Shown here piece by piece: positions 1-8,362 of a DNA stretch of 64,000 nt (positions are counted from its first letter, which is position 1; every line of letters begins with the position of its first letter). The stretch is from positions 124,070 through 188,069 of the forward strand of contig NZ_JACHEP010000003.1 of NCBI RefSeq assembly GCF_014201465.1, read 5' to 3'. A program made the translations under genes and the position numbers. The DNA comes from Anoxybacteroides tepidamans. GTDB taxonomy: Bacteria > Bacillota > Bacilli > Bacillales > Anoxybacillaceae. The notes under the pieces were generated by a model. That model did no database searches. It was not told the origin of the DNA and saw only the letters and a list, made by a program, of their open reading frames with translations.

Positions 1-332
1 ACCTTCTTATCTTTCACTGAAAAGGCACCCATTTCCAAATTTTCTTTCACCGTTAGACGCGGAAAAATCCGCCGTCCTTCCGGCACGTGGGCGATACCAG
101 AAAGAGCGGTCACGTGCGGAGGAGTGTTCGTAATATCTTGGCCATTATATAAAATTTTCCCGCTTTTCGGCTTCACTTGCCCGCTAATCGTTTTGAGCGT
201 CGTTGATTTGCCGGCACCGTTACTGCCGATTAATGTGACGATTTCGCCTTCGTTGACTTCGAGTGAAATGCCTTTTAGCGCATGAATCCCGCCGTAAAAT
301 GTGTTAATGTCTTCTAACCGTAGCAAACTCAT
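1..332 (-). CDS. livF: Branched-chain amino acid ABC transporter ATPase LivF (partial)
   Basis: Second cytoplasmic ATPase of the LivFGHMJ importer; it powers uptake of leucine, isoleucine and valine. The window holds only about the first 110 residues; the gene runs off the left edge. The N-terminus reads MSLLRLEDINTFYGGIHAL, followed by the Walker A motif GSNGAGKST and the Q-loop region, and later VPEGRRIFPRLTVKENL, which is typical of LivF. It is the last visible gene of the liv operon, 15 bp downstream of livG and preceded by a purine-rich ribosome binding site. LivF rather than LivG is chosen from the shorter N-terminus and the gene order. Confidence 0.93.
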   Translation of the reverse strand, partial: MSLLRLEDINTFYGGIHALKGISLEVNEGEIVTLIGSNGAGKSTTLKTISGQVKPKSGKILYNGQDITNTPPHVTALSGIAHVPEGRRIFPRLTVKENLEMGAFSVKDKK

Positions 333-347
333 TTGCGAGGTCCCCCT

Positions 348-1127
348 TTACGAAGCCGTTGTAGCAGCACCTTTTCCTAAATAAGCTTCAATGACTTTCT
401 CGTTATTGCGTATTTCATCAGGTGTACCTTCGGCAATTTTTTCCCCGTGGTCCAAAACAACGATATGCTCGGAAATTTCCATGACGAGCTTCATATCGTG
501 CTCAATTAAAACAATCGTCAAATCTAATTCTGCCCTCATATTGTAAATGAGCTTCGTCAGTTCGCTCGTTTCTTTCGGGTTCATTCCGGCCGCCGGCTCA
601 TCGAGCAACAACACTTTCGGCTTCGTCGCCAGCGCCCGGGCAATTTCTAATTTCCGTTGCGCTCCATACGGCAAATTGCGCGCTTCTTCATTAAAAAATG
701 ACTCTAATCCGACATACTCAAGCAGGCGGTACGCTTCTTTTCTTGCTTCTTTTTCTTCTTTTCTCACGCGCGGCAAATTCAAAATCGTGCTAAACAATCC
801 GCCATGAAGATGGTTATGCATGCCAATCATGACGTTTTCCAAAACGGTAATCGCTCCGAACAAGCGAATATTTTGAAACGTGCGGGCGATTCCTTTTTTC
901 GTCACTTGATGCGGCTTTAGGCCGACGATCGATTCGTTATTCAACAAGATTTCGCCGCTTGTCGGCTGATAAACGCCGGTGACCATGTTGAAAAACGTCG
1001 TCTTCCCAGCACCGTTCGGACCGATGACCGCCGTAATCGAACCTTTTTGCACTTCCATGTTGATGTTGCTGTTGGCAACAAGCCCGCCAAACTGCTTCGT
1101 TAAATTTTTAACGGTCAAGATGGACAT
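348..1127 (-). CDS. livG: Branched-chain amino acid ABC transporter ATPase LivG
   Basis: Cytoplasmic ATPase subunit of the branched-chain amino acid importer. About 259 residues: Walker A GPNGAGKTT at about residues 36-44, ABC signature region LPYGAQRKLEIARAL, Walker B LLLDEPAAGMNP, and the H-loop in LIEHDMKLVM. This fits the family length of about 255. The ATG at 1127 follows a GGAGGCGACGCAGC ribosome binding site; a longer in-frame start at 1151 would add an arginine-rich stretch and lacks family support. It overlaps the end of livM by about 20 bp, so the two are probably translationally coupled. Confidence 0.95.
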   Translation of the reverse strand: MSILTVKNLTKQFGGLVANSNINMEVQKGSITAVIGPNGAGKTTFFNMVTGVYQPTSGEILLNNESIVGLKPHQVTKKGIARTFQNIRLFGAITVLENVMIGMHNHLHGGLFSTILNLPRVRKEEKEARKEAYRLLEYVGLESFFNEEARNLPYGAQRKLEIARALATKPKVLLLDEPAAGMNPKETSELTKLIYNMRAELDLTIVLIEHDMKLVMEISEHIVVLDHGEKIAEGTPDEIRNNEKVIEAYLGKGAATTAS

Positions 1128-2403
1128 GCTGCGTCGCCTCCTTCTGTACACTCGTGTTGACTAAGTTCCCTTCTGTATTTTTGAGCTCGTCTTCATCAAA
1201 TGCAGGGTTTTTCGCCGGCAACAACCCTTGCGGACGGTAAAGGGCAAAGAAGATTAAAATAATCCCGAAAATAAACCGCTGCATTTTCGCCGGTGAAAGC
1301 GCGTCTGGAACGTTAATCACGCCGTTTAAACTGAGCTGGTTGAGCCAGTTGGTGAGCTCTGTTAACACTTGAAGGTTTAAAATCGTCACGAGCGCCGCAC
1401 CGAGAATGACACCTGGTACGCTGCCCATTCCGCCTAAAATGACCATGACGAGAATCGTGATCGACTCAAGCAAGGTAAAGCTTGTCGGGTCAACGAACGT
1501 TTGCTTTGCCGCAAACACAACGCCCATCATTCCGGAAAAAGAGGCGCCGACCGCAAACGCCATCAGCTTTGTTCTTACAAGATGAATCCCCATCGCTTGA
1601 GCGGCGATCTCATTTTCCCGCACCGCCTTCCATGCACGGCCGATTTTCGAAAATTCAAGACGACGCACCGCAAAAATAACCGCAATTAAAATGACTAAGA
1701 CAATATAGTAAAACTGGCTTGGGTACATAAAATCGATGCCAAACAATCTTGGCGGTTGAACGGAAGCAAGGCCCATCGCCCCGTTCGTAATATTTACCGG
1801 CTTGTCCAAGTTATTGAAAATGATGCGAATAATTTCCCCGAATCCTAACGTAACGATCGCTAAATAATCGCCTTTGACACGTAAAACCGGAATCCCTAAC
1901 AACACGCCGAACAAGGCGGCAACTAAACATCCGATGAAAATAAATACCCAAAAGCTTTCTCCAGACAGAGGGTATTGGCCGAACGGCATAAAATTGTTCG
2001 CCTGCGATGTCGCAAAAATGCCGTACGTATAAGCTCCTAGCGCAAAAAACGCGACAAATCCTAAATCTAAAAGCCCGGCTAAACCGACGACAATGTTCAA
2101 TCCGAGCGCCATCGCAATGTAAATGCCGACTAATGTCGCTACTTCCATGTACGATTGATACGCTTCCCCTTGACTAGCCGCAAAAGGCAGCAAAACGACC
2201 AGCACAAACCCACCAATCAGCCATTTTACGCGGTTAGAAAATGTCGTGAAATATAAAAGCAGCAAAGATGAAAGCAAAAGTAAGAACGCGACAACCGATT
2301 TTTGCGCCAAATATAAACTTAAAAACGTGACGACGATGTATAAGCCAATGATGATAGCCTGAAGGCGTTTGTTTTGTTGGATCGTACTGAGCCAATTTTT
2401 CAT
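1108..2403 (-). CDS. livM: Branched-chain amino acid ABC transporter permease LivM
   Basis: Integral membrane permease that pairs with LivH to form the translocation channel. About 431 residues, with a hydrophobic N-terminal half and the conserved family segments GLNIVVGLAGLLDLG, RVKGDYLAIVTLGFGEI and ILGGMGSVPGVILGA. The last of these is a likely ATPase-coupling region. The ATG at 2403 is preferred because AGGTGACC lies at the right distance; the in-frame GTG at 2412 sits inside that ribosome binding site. It follows livH with almost no gap. The polar tail after about residue 400 (FDEDELKNTEGN) is probably cytoplasmic. Confidence 0.93.
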   Translation of the reverse strand: MKNWLSTIQQNKRLQAIIIGLYIVVTFLSLYLAQKSVVAFLLLLSSLLLLYFTTFSNRVKWLIGGFVLVVLLPFAASQGEAYQSYMEVATLVGIYIAMALGLNIVVGLAGLLDLGFVAFFALGAYTYGIFATSQANNFMPFGQYPLSGESFWVFIFIGCLVAALFGVLLGIPVLRVKGDYLAIVTLGFGEIIRIIFNNLDKPVNITNGAMGLASVQPPRLFGIDFMYPSQFYYIVLVILIAVIFAVRRLEFSKIGRAWKAVRENEIAAQAMGIHLVRTKLMAFAVGASFSGMMGVVFAAKQTFVDPTSFTLLESITILVMVILGGMGSVPGVILGAALVTILNLQVLTELTNWLNQLSLNGVINVPDALSPAKMQRFIFGIILIFFALYRPQGLLPAKNPAFDEDELKNTEGNLVNTSVQKEATQHVHLDR

Positions 2404-2412
2404 CTTGGTCAC

Positions 2413-3399
2413 CTACACTTTCTCTACAGACACTTTGCCGAATAAACCTTCTGGCTTGAAAATCAATACGATAATTAAAATCGCAAACGCAAATACATCT
2501 TTATACTCCGCCCCGAGTATTCCATTAGAAATGACAGGCAAGTTCGCCGCCGCAAACATTTCAAGCACTCCTAGCAAAACCCCTCCAAACATCGCCCCAC
2601 GAATGTTGCCGATGCCGCCCAAAACAGCAGCTGTAAATGCCTTTAATCCTAAAATAAACCCGATATATGGATCAATTGTTCCGTATTGAATTGCAAATAA
2701 TACACCTGTTGCTCCCCCTAATGCTGAACCGATAAAAAATGTAAGAGCGATGACTTTATTCACGTTTACCGTCATTAACGCCGCTGTTTCCCGGTCTTGT
2801 GCAACAGCGCGCATCGCCATTCCCCACTTCGTTTTATTGATGAAAAAGTCGAGTGTGACCATCATAATTACTGCGACAACTATCACAATAAAGAACGAGG
2901 ATTTTACCGATGCATCGTTAAATCCCGACCAAACAGAGGAAGCTTTAATCCCAATTTGCCCGCTAAACAAACTTGGTCCCGTCAAAATGTAGTTCCCTTT
3001 TTTTAATTCAGCGATAAAACGAACGATATCCTGAAGTAAAAACGAAATGCCGATCGCCGTAATTAATGTAATAAGCTTCGGTGCATTACGCAACGGGCGA
3101 TACGCCACTCGCTCAATTCCCATCCCAAGCAAACCGGTTACAACCGACGTAATGATGAGCACTAAAATTAGTGCAACGACCGCCGGCATGGATGCCATCC
3201 AGCCAACTCCCGCAAACGTCAATAAAATCGCCGTTCCTACAAACGCCCCCGTCATAAAAATTTCCCCGTGGGCAAAGTTAATCAGCTCTAAAATCCCGTA
3301 CACCATCGTATATCCTAATGCAACAATCGCATAGACGGCTCCTAGCGTTAACCCATCAATTAATACTTGCGGCAATGTATGCAACACTTCATTGATCAT
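2413..3399 (-). CDS. livH: Branched-chain amino acid ABC transporter permease LivH
   Basis: Membrane permease partner of LivM. About 328 residues with roughly eight hydrophobic segments. Family-typical sequences are LTLGAVYAIVALGYTMVYGILELINFAHGE near the N-terminus and LKAFTAAVLGGIGNIRGAM near the C-terminus. The ATG at 3399 is chosen because AGGCGGGTG lies 9 bases upstream; the in-frame GTG at 3411 is part of that ribosome binding site. It is the second gene of the operon, separated from livJ by a terminator-like hairpin and a structured repeat that may lower permease expression relative to the binding protein. Confidence 0.93.
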   Translation of the reverse strand: MINEVLHTLPQVLIDGLTLGAVYAIVALGYTMVYGILELINFAHGEIFMTGAFVGTAILLTFAGVGWMASMPAVVALILVLIITSVVTGLLGMGIERVAYRPLRNAPKLITLITAIGISFLLQDIVRFIAELKKGNYILTGPSLFSGQIGIKASSVWSGFNDASVKSSFFIVIVVAVIMMVTLDFFINKTKWGMAMRAVAQDRETAALMTVNVNKVIALTFFIGSALGGATGVLFAIQYGTIDPYIGFILGLKAFTAAVLGGIGNIRGAMFGGVLLGVLEMFAAANLPVISNGILGAEYKDVFAFAILIIVLIFKPEGLFGKVSVEKV

Positions 3400-3441
3400 T
3401 TTCTTGTTCACCCGCCTGTTTTGCTACTTTTACTAAAGAAA

Positions 3442-3504
3442 GCGCCTAGCTTTGCTGCCGTAGATAAACAAAAGTTCTTTGTTTGCCACCAATAAGCTAG
3501 GCGC
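3442..3504. repeat. Structured intergenic element between livJ and livH (short form)
   Basis: A perfect 10-bp inverted repeat, GCGCCTAGCT at 3442-3451 and AGCTAGGCGC at 3495-3504, encloses a smaller AAACAAA/TTTGTTT hairpin. The 19 bases at 3445-3463 match the reverse complement of 33197-33215, in the larger element between dnaB and rplI, at 18 of 19 positions. This suggests a common origin. The element lies in a transcribed intercistronic gap and could act in mRNA processing or attenuation; its function is unknown. Confidence 0.6.
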
Positions 3505-3519
3505 GAAACGATGCCTAAA

Positions 3520-3553
3520 GAAAAGGGTACGGCAAACATGTCATACCCTTTTC
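3520..3553 (-). terminator. Attenuator-like hairpin after livJ
   Basis: GAAAAGGGTA at 3520-3529 pairs with TACCCTTTTC at 3544-3553. On the minus strand the hairpin is followed by a short T-rich stretch. Its place directly after the binding-protein gene fits partial termination that gives an excess of LivJ over the membrane subunits. Confidence 0.7.
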
Positions 3554-3564
3554 TGACGATCCTT

Positions 3565-4779
3565 TTATTGTTTGCTTACTTCGTCCTCTAACTTAGCTGG
3601 ATATTTTGCTTCTTCGAATTTGTAAATGTAAATTTTTGCGTATTTGTTGTCGCCTTTTTCATCAAAACTTACTTTCGTTGCAACTCCTTGATAATCTTGC
3701 ACTTTGCGAACCTCCTCCGCCACTTGCTGGCGTGTAGGAAGCTTGTTGCCATTTGCCTTAATCGCATTTTCAAGACCTTTTAACAGCACGCCCATTGAAT
3801 CATAGCCATAAGCTGAATAAGACTCGATGTCTTTGCCGAATTTTTGCTTATATTTCTCCGCAAATTGTCTTCCGGCATCGGTCGCTGTTGCTAAACCAGC
3901 CGTTGATGTCATGTACGTATTTTTCACCGCATCGCCTGCGATTTGAACGAGCGTTGAAGAGTCTAAGCCGTCGCCACCCATAATCGGCACCGTAATGCCT
4001 TTATCGCGCGCTTGCTTAATCAATAGACCGCCTTCTGTATATAGACCACCGAAGTAAACAAGGTCAGGCTTTTTCGCTAACACTTGGTTTAAGACCCCGT
4101 TGAAGTCTTTTTCACCGACGGTAATTCCTTCAAACCCAAGAATTTGCGCGCCAAGTTCTTCCGCACCTTTTTTGAACGCTTCCGCTAAGCCAGTACCGTA
4201 AGCGGTTTTGTCTTGAATGATAAAAATTTTCTTCGCGCCAAGTTTTTCGACAGCGAATTTCGCTCCTGCAGGTCCTTGGAAATCGTCACGAGCACAAATA
4301 CGGTTCACCGTTTTTAAGCCGCGGTCTGTTACGTCTGTAGCTGTGTTTGCCGGAGAAACCATCGGAATGCTGTATTTTTCATAAATTTCTGACGAAGGAA
4401 TCGCTACGCCGGAATTGAGGTGGCCAACTACCCCATAGATTTGTTTATCGGCTCCGATCAGCTGAGCGTTCGCTACCCCTTTTTTCGGGTCGCCTTGGTC
4501 GTCATATGGAACGAGTTCAAGTTTGAAACCAAGTTTTTCAAAATTCGCTTTTTGTTCTTCAAGCGCCAATTGTGCACCGAGTTTAATCGATTCGCCTAAC
4601 GTTGCACTTCCACCGGAAAGCGGAGTTTGCGTTGCGATTTTAATCACATTGCTTCCACTGTTACCTCCACTGCCTCCGCTGCTGGTGTTTTGTTGTTTTT
4701 GTCCCCCAGAACATCCCGCCAACAAGCCGACTGCTAGCGTCGTCGCTGCTAAAATCGAGAGCGTTTTCTTTAAGCCCAT
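3565..4779 (-). CDS. livJ: Branched-chain amino acid ABC transporter substrate-binding lipoprotein LivJ
   Basis: Extracellular lipid-anchored receptor of the importer, family Peripla_BP_6 (Leu/Ile/Val-binding). It has 404 residues. The lipoprotein signal peptide MGLKKTLSILAATTLAVGLLAGC puts the lipobox cysteine at residue 23. A glycine/serine/asparagine-rich linker (about residues 24-45) leads into the mature fold starting IKIATQTPLSGGSATLGESIKLG. Later family segments include VVGHLNSGVAIPSSEIYEKYSIPMVSP. It is the first gene of the liv operon and diverges from pflB across a 397-bp region. Substrate preference inside the branched-chain group cannot be read from the sequence. Confidence 0.93.
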   Translation of the reverse strand: MGLKKTLSILAATTLAVGLLAGCSGGQKQQNTSSGGSGGNSGSNVIKIATQTPLSGGSATLGESIKLGAQLALEEQKANFEKLGFKLELVPYDDQGDPKKGVANAQLIGADKQIYGVVGHLNSGVAIPSSEIYEKYSIPMVSPANTATDVTDRGLKTVNRICARDDFQGPAGAKFAVEKLGAKKIFIIQDKTAYGTGLAEAFKKGAEELGAQILGFEGITVGEKDFNGVLNQVLAKKPDLVYFGGLYTEGGLLIKQARDKGITVPIMGGDGLDSSTLVQIAGDAVKNTYMTSTAGLATATDAGRQFAEKYKQKFGKDIESYSAYGYDSMGVLLKGLENAIKANGNKLPTRQQVAEEVRKVQDYQGVATKVSFDEKGDNKYAKIYIYKFEEAKYPAKLEDEVSKQ

Positions 4780-4911
4780 TCGTATCCCCCTTTTTAAATT
4801 TTAAAAATTTTTTTTATTTTAAGAAAAATATAATATGAATTACTCAAATACACAAGCTTTATTTTTTTACTGGAAAAAACTTTTTTCGGCAAAATTCTCT
4901 TTAATAATGTA

Positions 4912-4939
4912 AGCGTTATCCATTCATAACGCTTTTTTT
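4912..4939 (+). terminator. Orphan terminator-like hairpin upstream of pflB
   Basis: AGCGTTAT (4912-4919) and ATAACGCT (4926-4933) form a perfect 8-bp stem with a 6-base loop, followed by TTTTTTTG on the plus strand. No plus-strand gene ends here, because livJ is on the other strand. It may insulate pflB from antisense read-through, or act as an operator for livJ. The rest of the livJ-pflB gap holds the operators and the promoter listed next. Confidence 0.5.
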
Positions 4940-5025
4940 GCTATGTATTTCGCCCCTCTAAATATTATTCTTACAAAGGTTACTAAATATTTTCCTATCA
5001 CAATGGAATTCTGTTTATAAAAAAT

Positions 5026-5041
5026 CGTGATGCTCATCACA
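5026..5041 (+). promoter_or_regulatory. Fnr/Crp-like operator upstream of pflB
   Basis: CGTGATGCTCATCACA matches the Bacillus Fnr box TGTGA-N6-TCACA with one mismatch and contains the perfect palindrome GTGATG-CT-CATCAC. It is centred about 115 bp upstream of the pflB -10 element. Activation by Fnr under oxygen limitation would fit pyruvate formate-lyase, but no fnr gene lies in this window. Confidence 0.6.
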
Positions 5042-5042
5042 C

Positions 5043-5060
5043 TTGCTCAAAATTTCACAA
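5043..5060 (+). promoter_or_regulatory. Rex-like operator upstream of pflB
   Basis: TTGCTCAAAATTTCACAA has one consensus Rex half-site (TTTCACAA) and one degenerate half-site. Its reverse complement matches the site at 11090-11107 upstream of adhE at 17 of 18 positions. Rex releases such sites when NADH rises, which would couple pflB and adhE to redox state. Confidence 0.6.
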
Positions 5061-5142
5061 ATCCTTCAATAATGTCTGCTTCCGCTTTCCCATAAATGTA
5101 GTATGCTATATCTAGAAACTGTTATATATGTTTTTATGGATC

Positions 5143-5151
5143 TGTTATAGT
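5143..5151 (+). promoter_or_regulatory. Likely extended -10 promoter element of pflB
   Basis: TGTTATAGT is a TG-N-TATAGT extended -10 motif 26 bp before the pflB start codon. No good -35 element lies 17 bp upstream, which fits an activator-dependent promoter. Confidence 0.4.
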
Positions 5152-5176
5152 CTAAATATATTGGGAGGGGATTGAT

Positions 5177-7435
5177 ATGGAACAAACGGTGATGGCAAAA
5201 ACTTCATTAGATCCATGGCGAGGTTTTAAAGGTTCCAAATGGAAAAAAGAAATTAACGTTCGCGATTTTATTTTAAACAACGTCACCGTATACTATGGCG
5301 ACGAATCGTTTTTAGAAGGTCCAACCGAAGCGACGAAACAGTTATGGGAACAAGTGATGGAATTATCGAAACTTGAACGGGAAAAAGGCGGCGTTCTCGA
5401 TATGGACACAAACATTGTTTCGACGATCACATCCCATAAGCCTAGCTATTTAAACAAAGAGCTTGAAAAAGTGGTAGGATTTCAAACTGACAAACCGTTT
5501 AAACGCTCATTAATGCCGTTCGGCGGCATTCGCATGGCGGAACAATCGTGCGAAGCGTACGGTTATCAAGTAAGCGACGAAGTGAAAAAAATTTTTACCG
5601 AATACCGCAAAACACATAACCAAGGCGTATTTGACGCTTACACAGATGAAATGAAAGCGGCACGCAAAGCAGGGATCATTACCGGTCTTCCTGACGCATA
5701 CGGACGCGGCCGCATCATCGGCGACTATCGCCGCGTCGCGTTGTATGGCGTTGACCGCCTCATAGAAGAGAAAAAGAAAGATTTACGCAACACAGGCGCA
5801 CGTACGATGAGCGAAGATATTATCCGCCTTCGCGAAGAACTATCGGAACAAATTCGCGCACTTCAAGAATTAAAACAAATGGCGCTAAGCTACGGCTACG
5901 ATATTTCCGAACCGGCGCGCAACGCCCGCGAAGCGTTCCAATGGCTCTATTTCGCTTACCTTGCAGCGATTAAAGAACAAAACGGTGCGGCGATGAGCTT
6001 AGGACGCGTATCCACGTTCTTAGATATTTACATCGAACGCGACTTGCAAGAAGGCACGATAACCGAAAAAGAAGCGCAAGAACTCGTTGACCATTTCGTC
6101 ATGAAATTGCGCCTTGTCAAATTCGCCAGAACGCCAGAATACAACGAACTATTCAGCGGCGACCCGACATGGGTGACAGAATCGATCGGCGGAATAGCGA
6201 TTGACGGACGACCGCTCGTGACGAAAAACTCATTTCGTTTCCTTCATACGCTCGATAACTTAGGTCCTGCGCCAGAGCCAAACTTAACGGTGCTTTGGTC
6301 GAAACAATTGCCGGAGAGCTTCAAAGAATATTGCGCGAAAATGTCGATTAAAACAAGCTCAATCCAATACGAAAACGACGATTTAATGCGCGCGGAATTT
6401 GGCGACGATTACGGTATTGCTTGCTGCGTATCAGCGATGCGCATCGGCAAACAAATGCAGTTTTTCGGCGCGCGGGCAAACCTTGCGAAAGCGTTACTAT
6501 ACGCGATTAACGGCGGCGTCGACGAAAAATTAAAAATCCAAGTTGGTCCGGAATTTGCGCCAATTACATCGGAATATTTAGATTATGAAGAAGTGATGCG
6601 CAAATACGACCAAGTGTTAGAATGGCTCGCTGAGCTTTACATTAATACGCTCAATATTATCCATTACATGCATGACAAATATTGTTATGAACGCATTGAA
6701 ATGGCGCTTCACGATACGCACATTTTACGCACAATGGCAACAGGTATTGCTGGTTTATCCGTTGTAGCTGACTCTTTAAGCGCGATTAAATACGCAAAAG
6801 TGAAGACGATTCGCGATGAAAACGGTCTTGCGGTCGATTTTGAAATCGAAGGCAACTTCCCTAAATATGGAAACAATGACGATCGCGTCGATTCGATCGC
6901 TGTCGACATTGTCGAACGGTTTATGACAAAATTGAAAAAGCATAAAACATATCGCGATTCGAAACATACGACATCGATCTTAACGATCACATCGAACGTC
7001 GTATACGGTAAGAAAACAGGACATACACCAGATGGCCGCCGCGCGGGTGAGCCGTTCGCACCAGGGGCCAACCCATTGCACGGCCGCGATACAAAAGGCG
7101 CATTGGCTTCGCTAAGCTCCGTTGCGAAATTGCCGTACGAGCATGCGTTAGACGGCATTTCGAACACGTTCTCGATCGTGCCGAAAGCGTTAGGAAAAGA
7201 CGAACAAACTCGAGTTCGCAACCTTGTCGCCATTTTAGATGGCTATGCAGAAAAAGGCGGCCACCATCTCAACATTAACGTCTTTAACCGCGAAACGTTG
7301 TTGGACGCGATGGAACATCCGGAAAAATATCCGCAATTAACAATTCGTGTTTCCGGATATGCGGTAAACTTTATTAAATTGACGCGCGAACAACAAATCG
7401 ACGTCATTAACCGCACATTCCACGAAAGCATGTAA
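5177..7435 (+). CDS. pflB: Formate C-acetyltransferase (pyruvate formate-lyase)
   Basis: Cytoplasmic glycyl-radical enzyme that converts pyruvate and CoA to acetyl-CoA and formate in anaerobic metabolism. It has 752 residues, close to the family length of about 750. The two active-site cysteines are adjacent at 416-417 ([13 protein letters not shown]). The radical glycine is Gly727 in RVSGYAVNF near the C-terminus. The start ATG at 5177 follows GGGAGGGG. The activating enzyme pflA lies immediately downstream and adhE, which consumes the acetyl-CoA, is convergent. Fnr-like and Rex-like sites upstream suggest control by oxygen and NADH. Confidence 0.97.
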   Translation: MEQTVMAKTSLDPWRGFKGSKWKKEINVRDFILNNVTVYYGDESFLEGPTEATKQLWEQVMELSKLEREKGGVLDMDTNIVSTITSHKPSYLNKELEKVVGFQTDKPFKRSLMPFGGIRMAEQSCEAYGYQVSDEVKKIFTEYRKTHNQGVFDAYTDEMKAARKAGIITGLPDAYGRGRIIGDYRRVALYGVDRLIEEKKKDLRNTGARTMSEDIIRLREELSEQIRALQELKQMALSYGYDISEPARNAREAFQWLYFAYLAAIKEQNGAAMSLGRVSTFLDIYIERDLQEGTITEKEAQELVDHFVMKLRLVKFARTPEYNELFSGDPTWVTESIGGIAIDGRPLVTKNSFRFLHTLDNLGPAPEPNLTVLWSKQLPESFKEYCAKMSIKTSSIQYENDDLMRAEFGDDYGIACCVSAMRIGKQMQFFGARANLAKALLYAINGGVDEKLKIQVGPEFAPITSEYLDYEEVMRKYDQVLEWLAELYINTLNIIHYMHDKYCYERIEMALHDTHILRTMATGIAGLSVVADSLSAIKYAKVKTIRDENGLAVDFEIEGNFPKYGNNDDRVDSIAVDIVERFMTKLKKHKTYRDSKHTTSILTITSNVVYGKKTGHTPDGRRAGEPFAPGANPLHGRDTKGALASLSSVAKLPYEHALDGISNTFSIVPKALGKDEQTRVRNLVAILDGYAEKGGHHLNINVFNRETLLDAMEHPEKYPQLTIRVSGYAVNFIKLTREQQIDVINRTFHESM

Positions 7436-7443
7436 CCAAAATC

Positions 7444-7473
7444 CCCCTCACGATCCGCTTCTTTCGTGAGGGG
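7444..7473 (+). terminator. Hairpin between pflB and pflA
   Basis: CCCCTCACGA (7444-7453) pairs with TCGTGAGGGG (7464-7473), a 10-bp stem followed by TCATTTCTATTT. It probably causes partial termination or 3' protection, so that catalytic amounts of pflA message follow abundant pflB message. Confidence 0.75.
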
Positions 7474-7501
7474 TCATTTCTATTTGGAAGGAGAATTTTT
7501 C

Positions 7502-8245
7502 ATGAAAGGATTTATTCATTCGATTGAATCATGCGGCACCGTAGACGGCCCGGGCCTTCGCTACGTTGTCTTTATGCAAGGCTGTTTATTACGGTGCCAA
7601 TATTGCCATAACGCCGATACGTGGGAAATCGGCAAAGGGAAAGAGATGACGGTCGAAGAAATCATCACCGATTTACAAACGTATCTCCCGTTTATTCAGA
7701 CCTCCGGCGGCGGCATTACCGTCAGCGGCGGCGAACCGCTTTTACAGATCGATTTTTTAATTGCGCTATTTAAAGAATGCAAACAACTTGGCATTCATAC
7801 GACGATCGATACATCCGGAGGCTGTTATACGACGGAAGCATCGTTCCAACGAAAACTAGAGGAATTGCTTAAATATACGGATTTAATTTTGCTCGATTTA
7901 AAACATATCGATGAAAAAAAACATCGCAAACTGACCGGGAAAACGAACACCCATATTTTACAGTTTGCCAAGCTCTTATCAGAAAAACGAATACCGGTTT
8001 GGATTCGCCACGTACTCGTTCCGACGATTACCGATAACCAAGAAGATTTGCGCCGGCTTGCCGCGTTTATTCGGACGTTGAACAATGTAGAGAAAATTGA
8101 AATTCTCCCTTATCATAAATTAGGAGTATATAAATGGAAAGAACTCGGGCTTGCTTATCCGCTCGAAGGCATTGAATCGCCTTCTGAAGAAACGGTTCAA
8201 ATGGCGTACAACATTTTGCAAGGAAGCACTCCTCTTACATCGTAA
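7502..8245 (+). CDS. pflA: Pyruvate formate-lyase activating enzyme (radical SAM)
   Basis: Radical S-adenosylmethionine enzyme that installs the glycyl radical on PflB. It has 247 residues, the usual length. The radical SAM cluster motif is CLLRCQYC (C-x3-C-x2-C) at about residues 30-37, followed by [15 protein letters not shown], the GGE motif that positions SAM. The ATG at 7502 follows GGAAGGAG; an upstream in-frame extension to 7466 runs through the preceding hairpin and is not credible. It is the second gene of the pfl operon. Confidence 0.96.
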   Translation: MKGFIHSIESCGTVDGPGLRYVVFMQGCLLRCQYCHNADTWEIGKGKEMTVEEIITDLQTYLPFIQTSGGGITVSGGEPLLQIDFLIALFKECKQLGIHTTIDTSGGCYTTEASFQRKLEELLKYTDLILLDLKHIDEKKHRKLTGKTNTHILQFAKLLSEKRIPVWIRHVLVPTITDNQEDLRRLAAFIRTLNNVEKIEILPYHKLGVYKWKELGLAYPLEGIESPSEETVQMAYNILQGSTPLTS

Positions 8246-8258
8246 GAGGGGGATTTTT
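8231..8258 (+). terminator. Terminator overlapping the pflA stop
   Basis: CCTCTTAC (8231-8238) and GTAAGAGG (8242-8249) form a short hairpin across the pflA stop codon, followed by GGGGATTTTT. Confidence 0.6.
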
Positions 8259-8294
8259 ATGCAAGTCCCCAAACACATTTCTAACCGAAATATA

Positions 8295-8339
8295 AAAAGG
8301 CTTATGAGAAGGGATTTTTCCCTTATTCATAAGCCTTTT
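8295..8339. terminator. Bidirectional terminator between pflA and adhE
   Basis: AAAAGGCTTATGA (8295-8307) pairs with TCATAAGCCTTTT (8327-8339), and an inner AAGGGA/TCCCTT stem extends it. The A/T tails on both sides suit convergent pflA and adhE transcripts. Confidence 0.85.
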
Positions 8340-8362
8340 CCAGAGGGAAGGTGAGGGATCTA

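Noticed and set aside
4800..4912. CodY box upstream of livJ
   Set aside because: AATTTTGCCGAAAA on the minus strand resembles AATTTTCWGAAAATT but has one extra central base and a poor right arm, so it is not convincing even though CodY control would make biological sense.
6709..7233. 174-residue minus-strand open frame inside pflB
   Set aside because: Antisense shadow of a highly conserved gene; no ribosome binding site and no family features.
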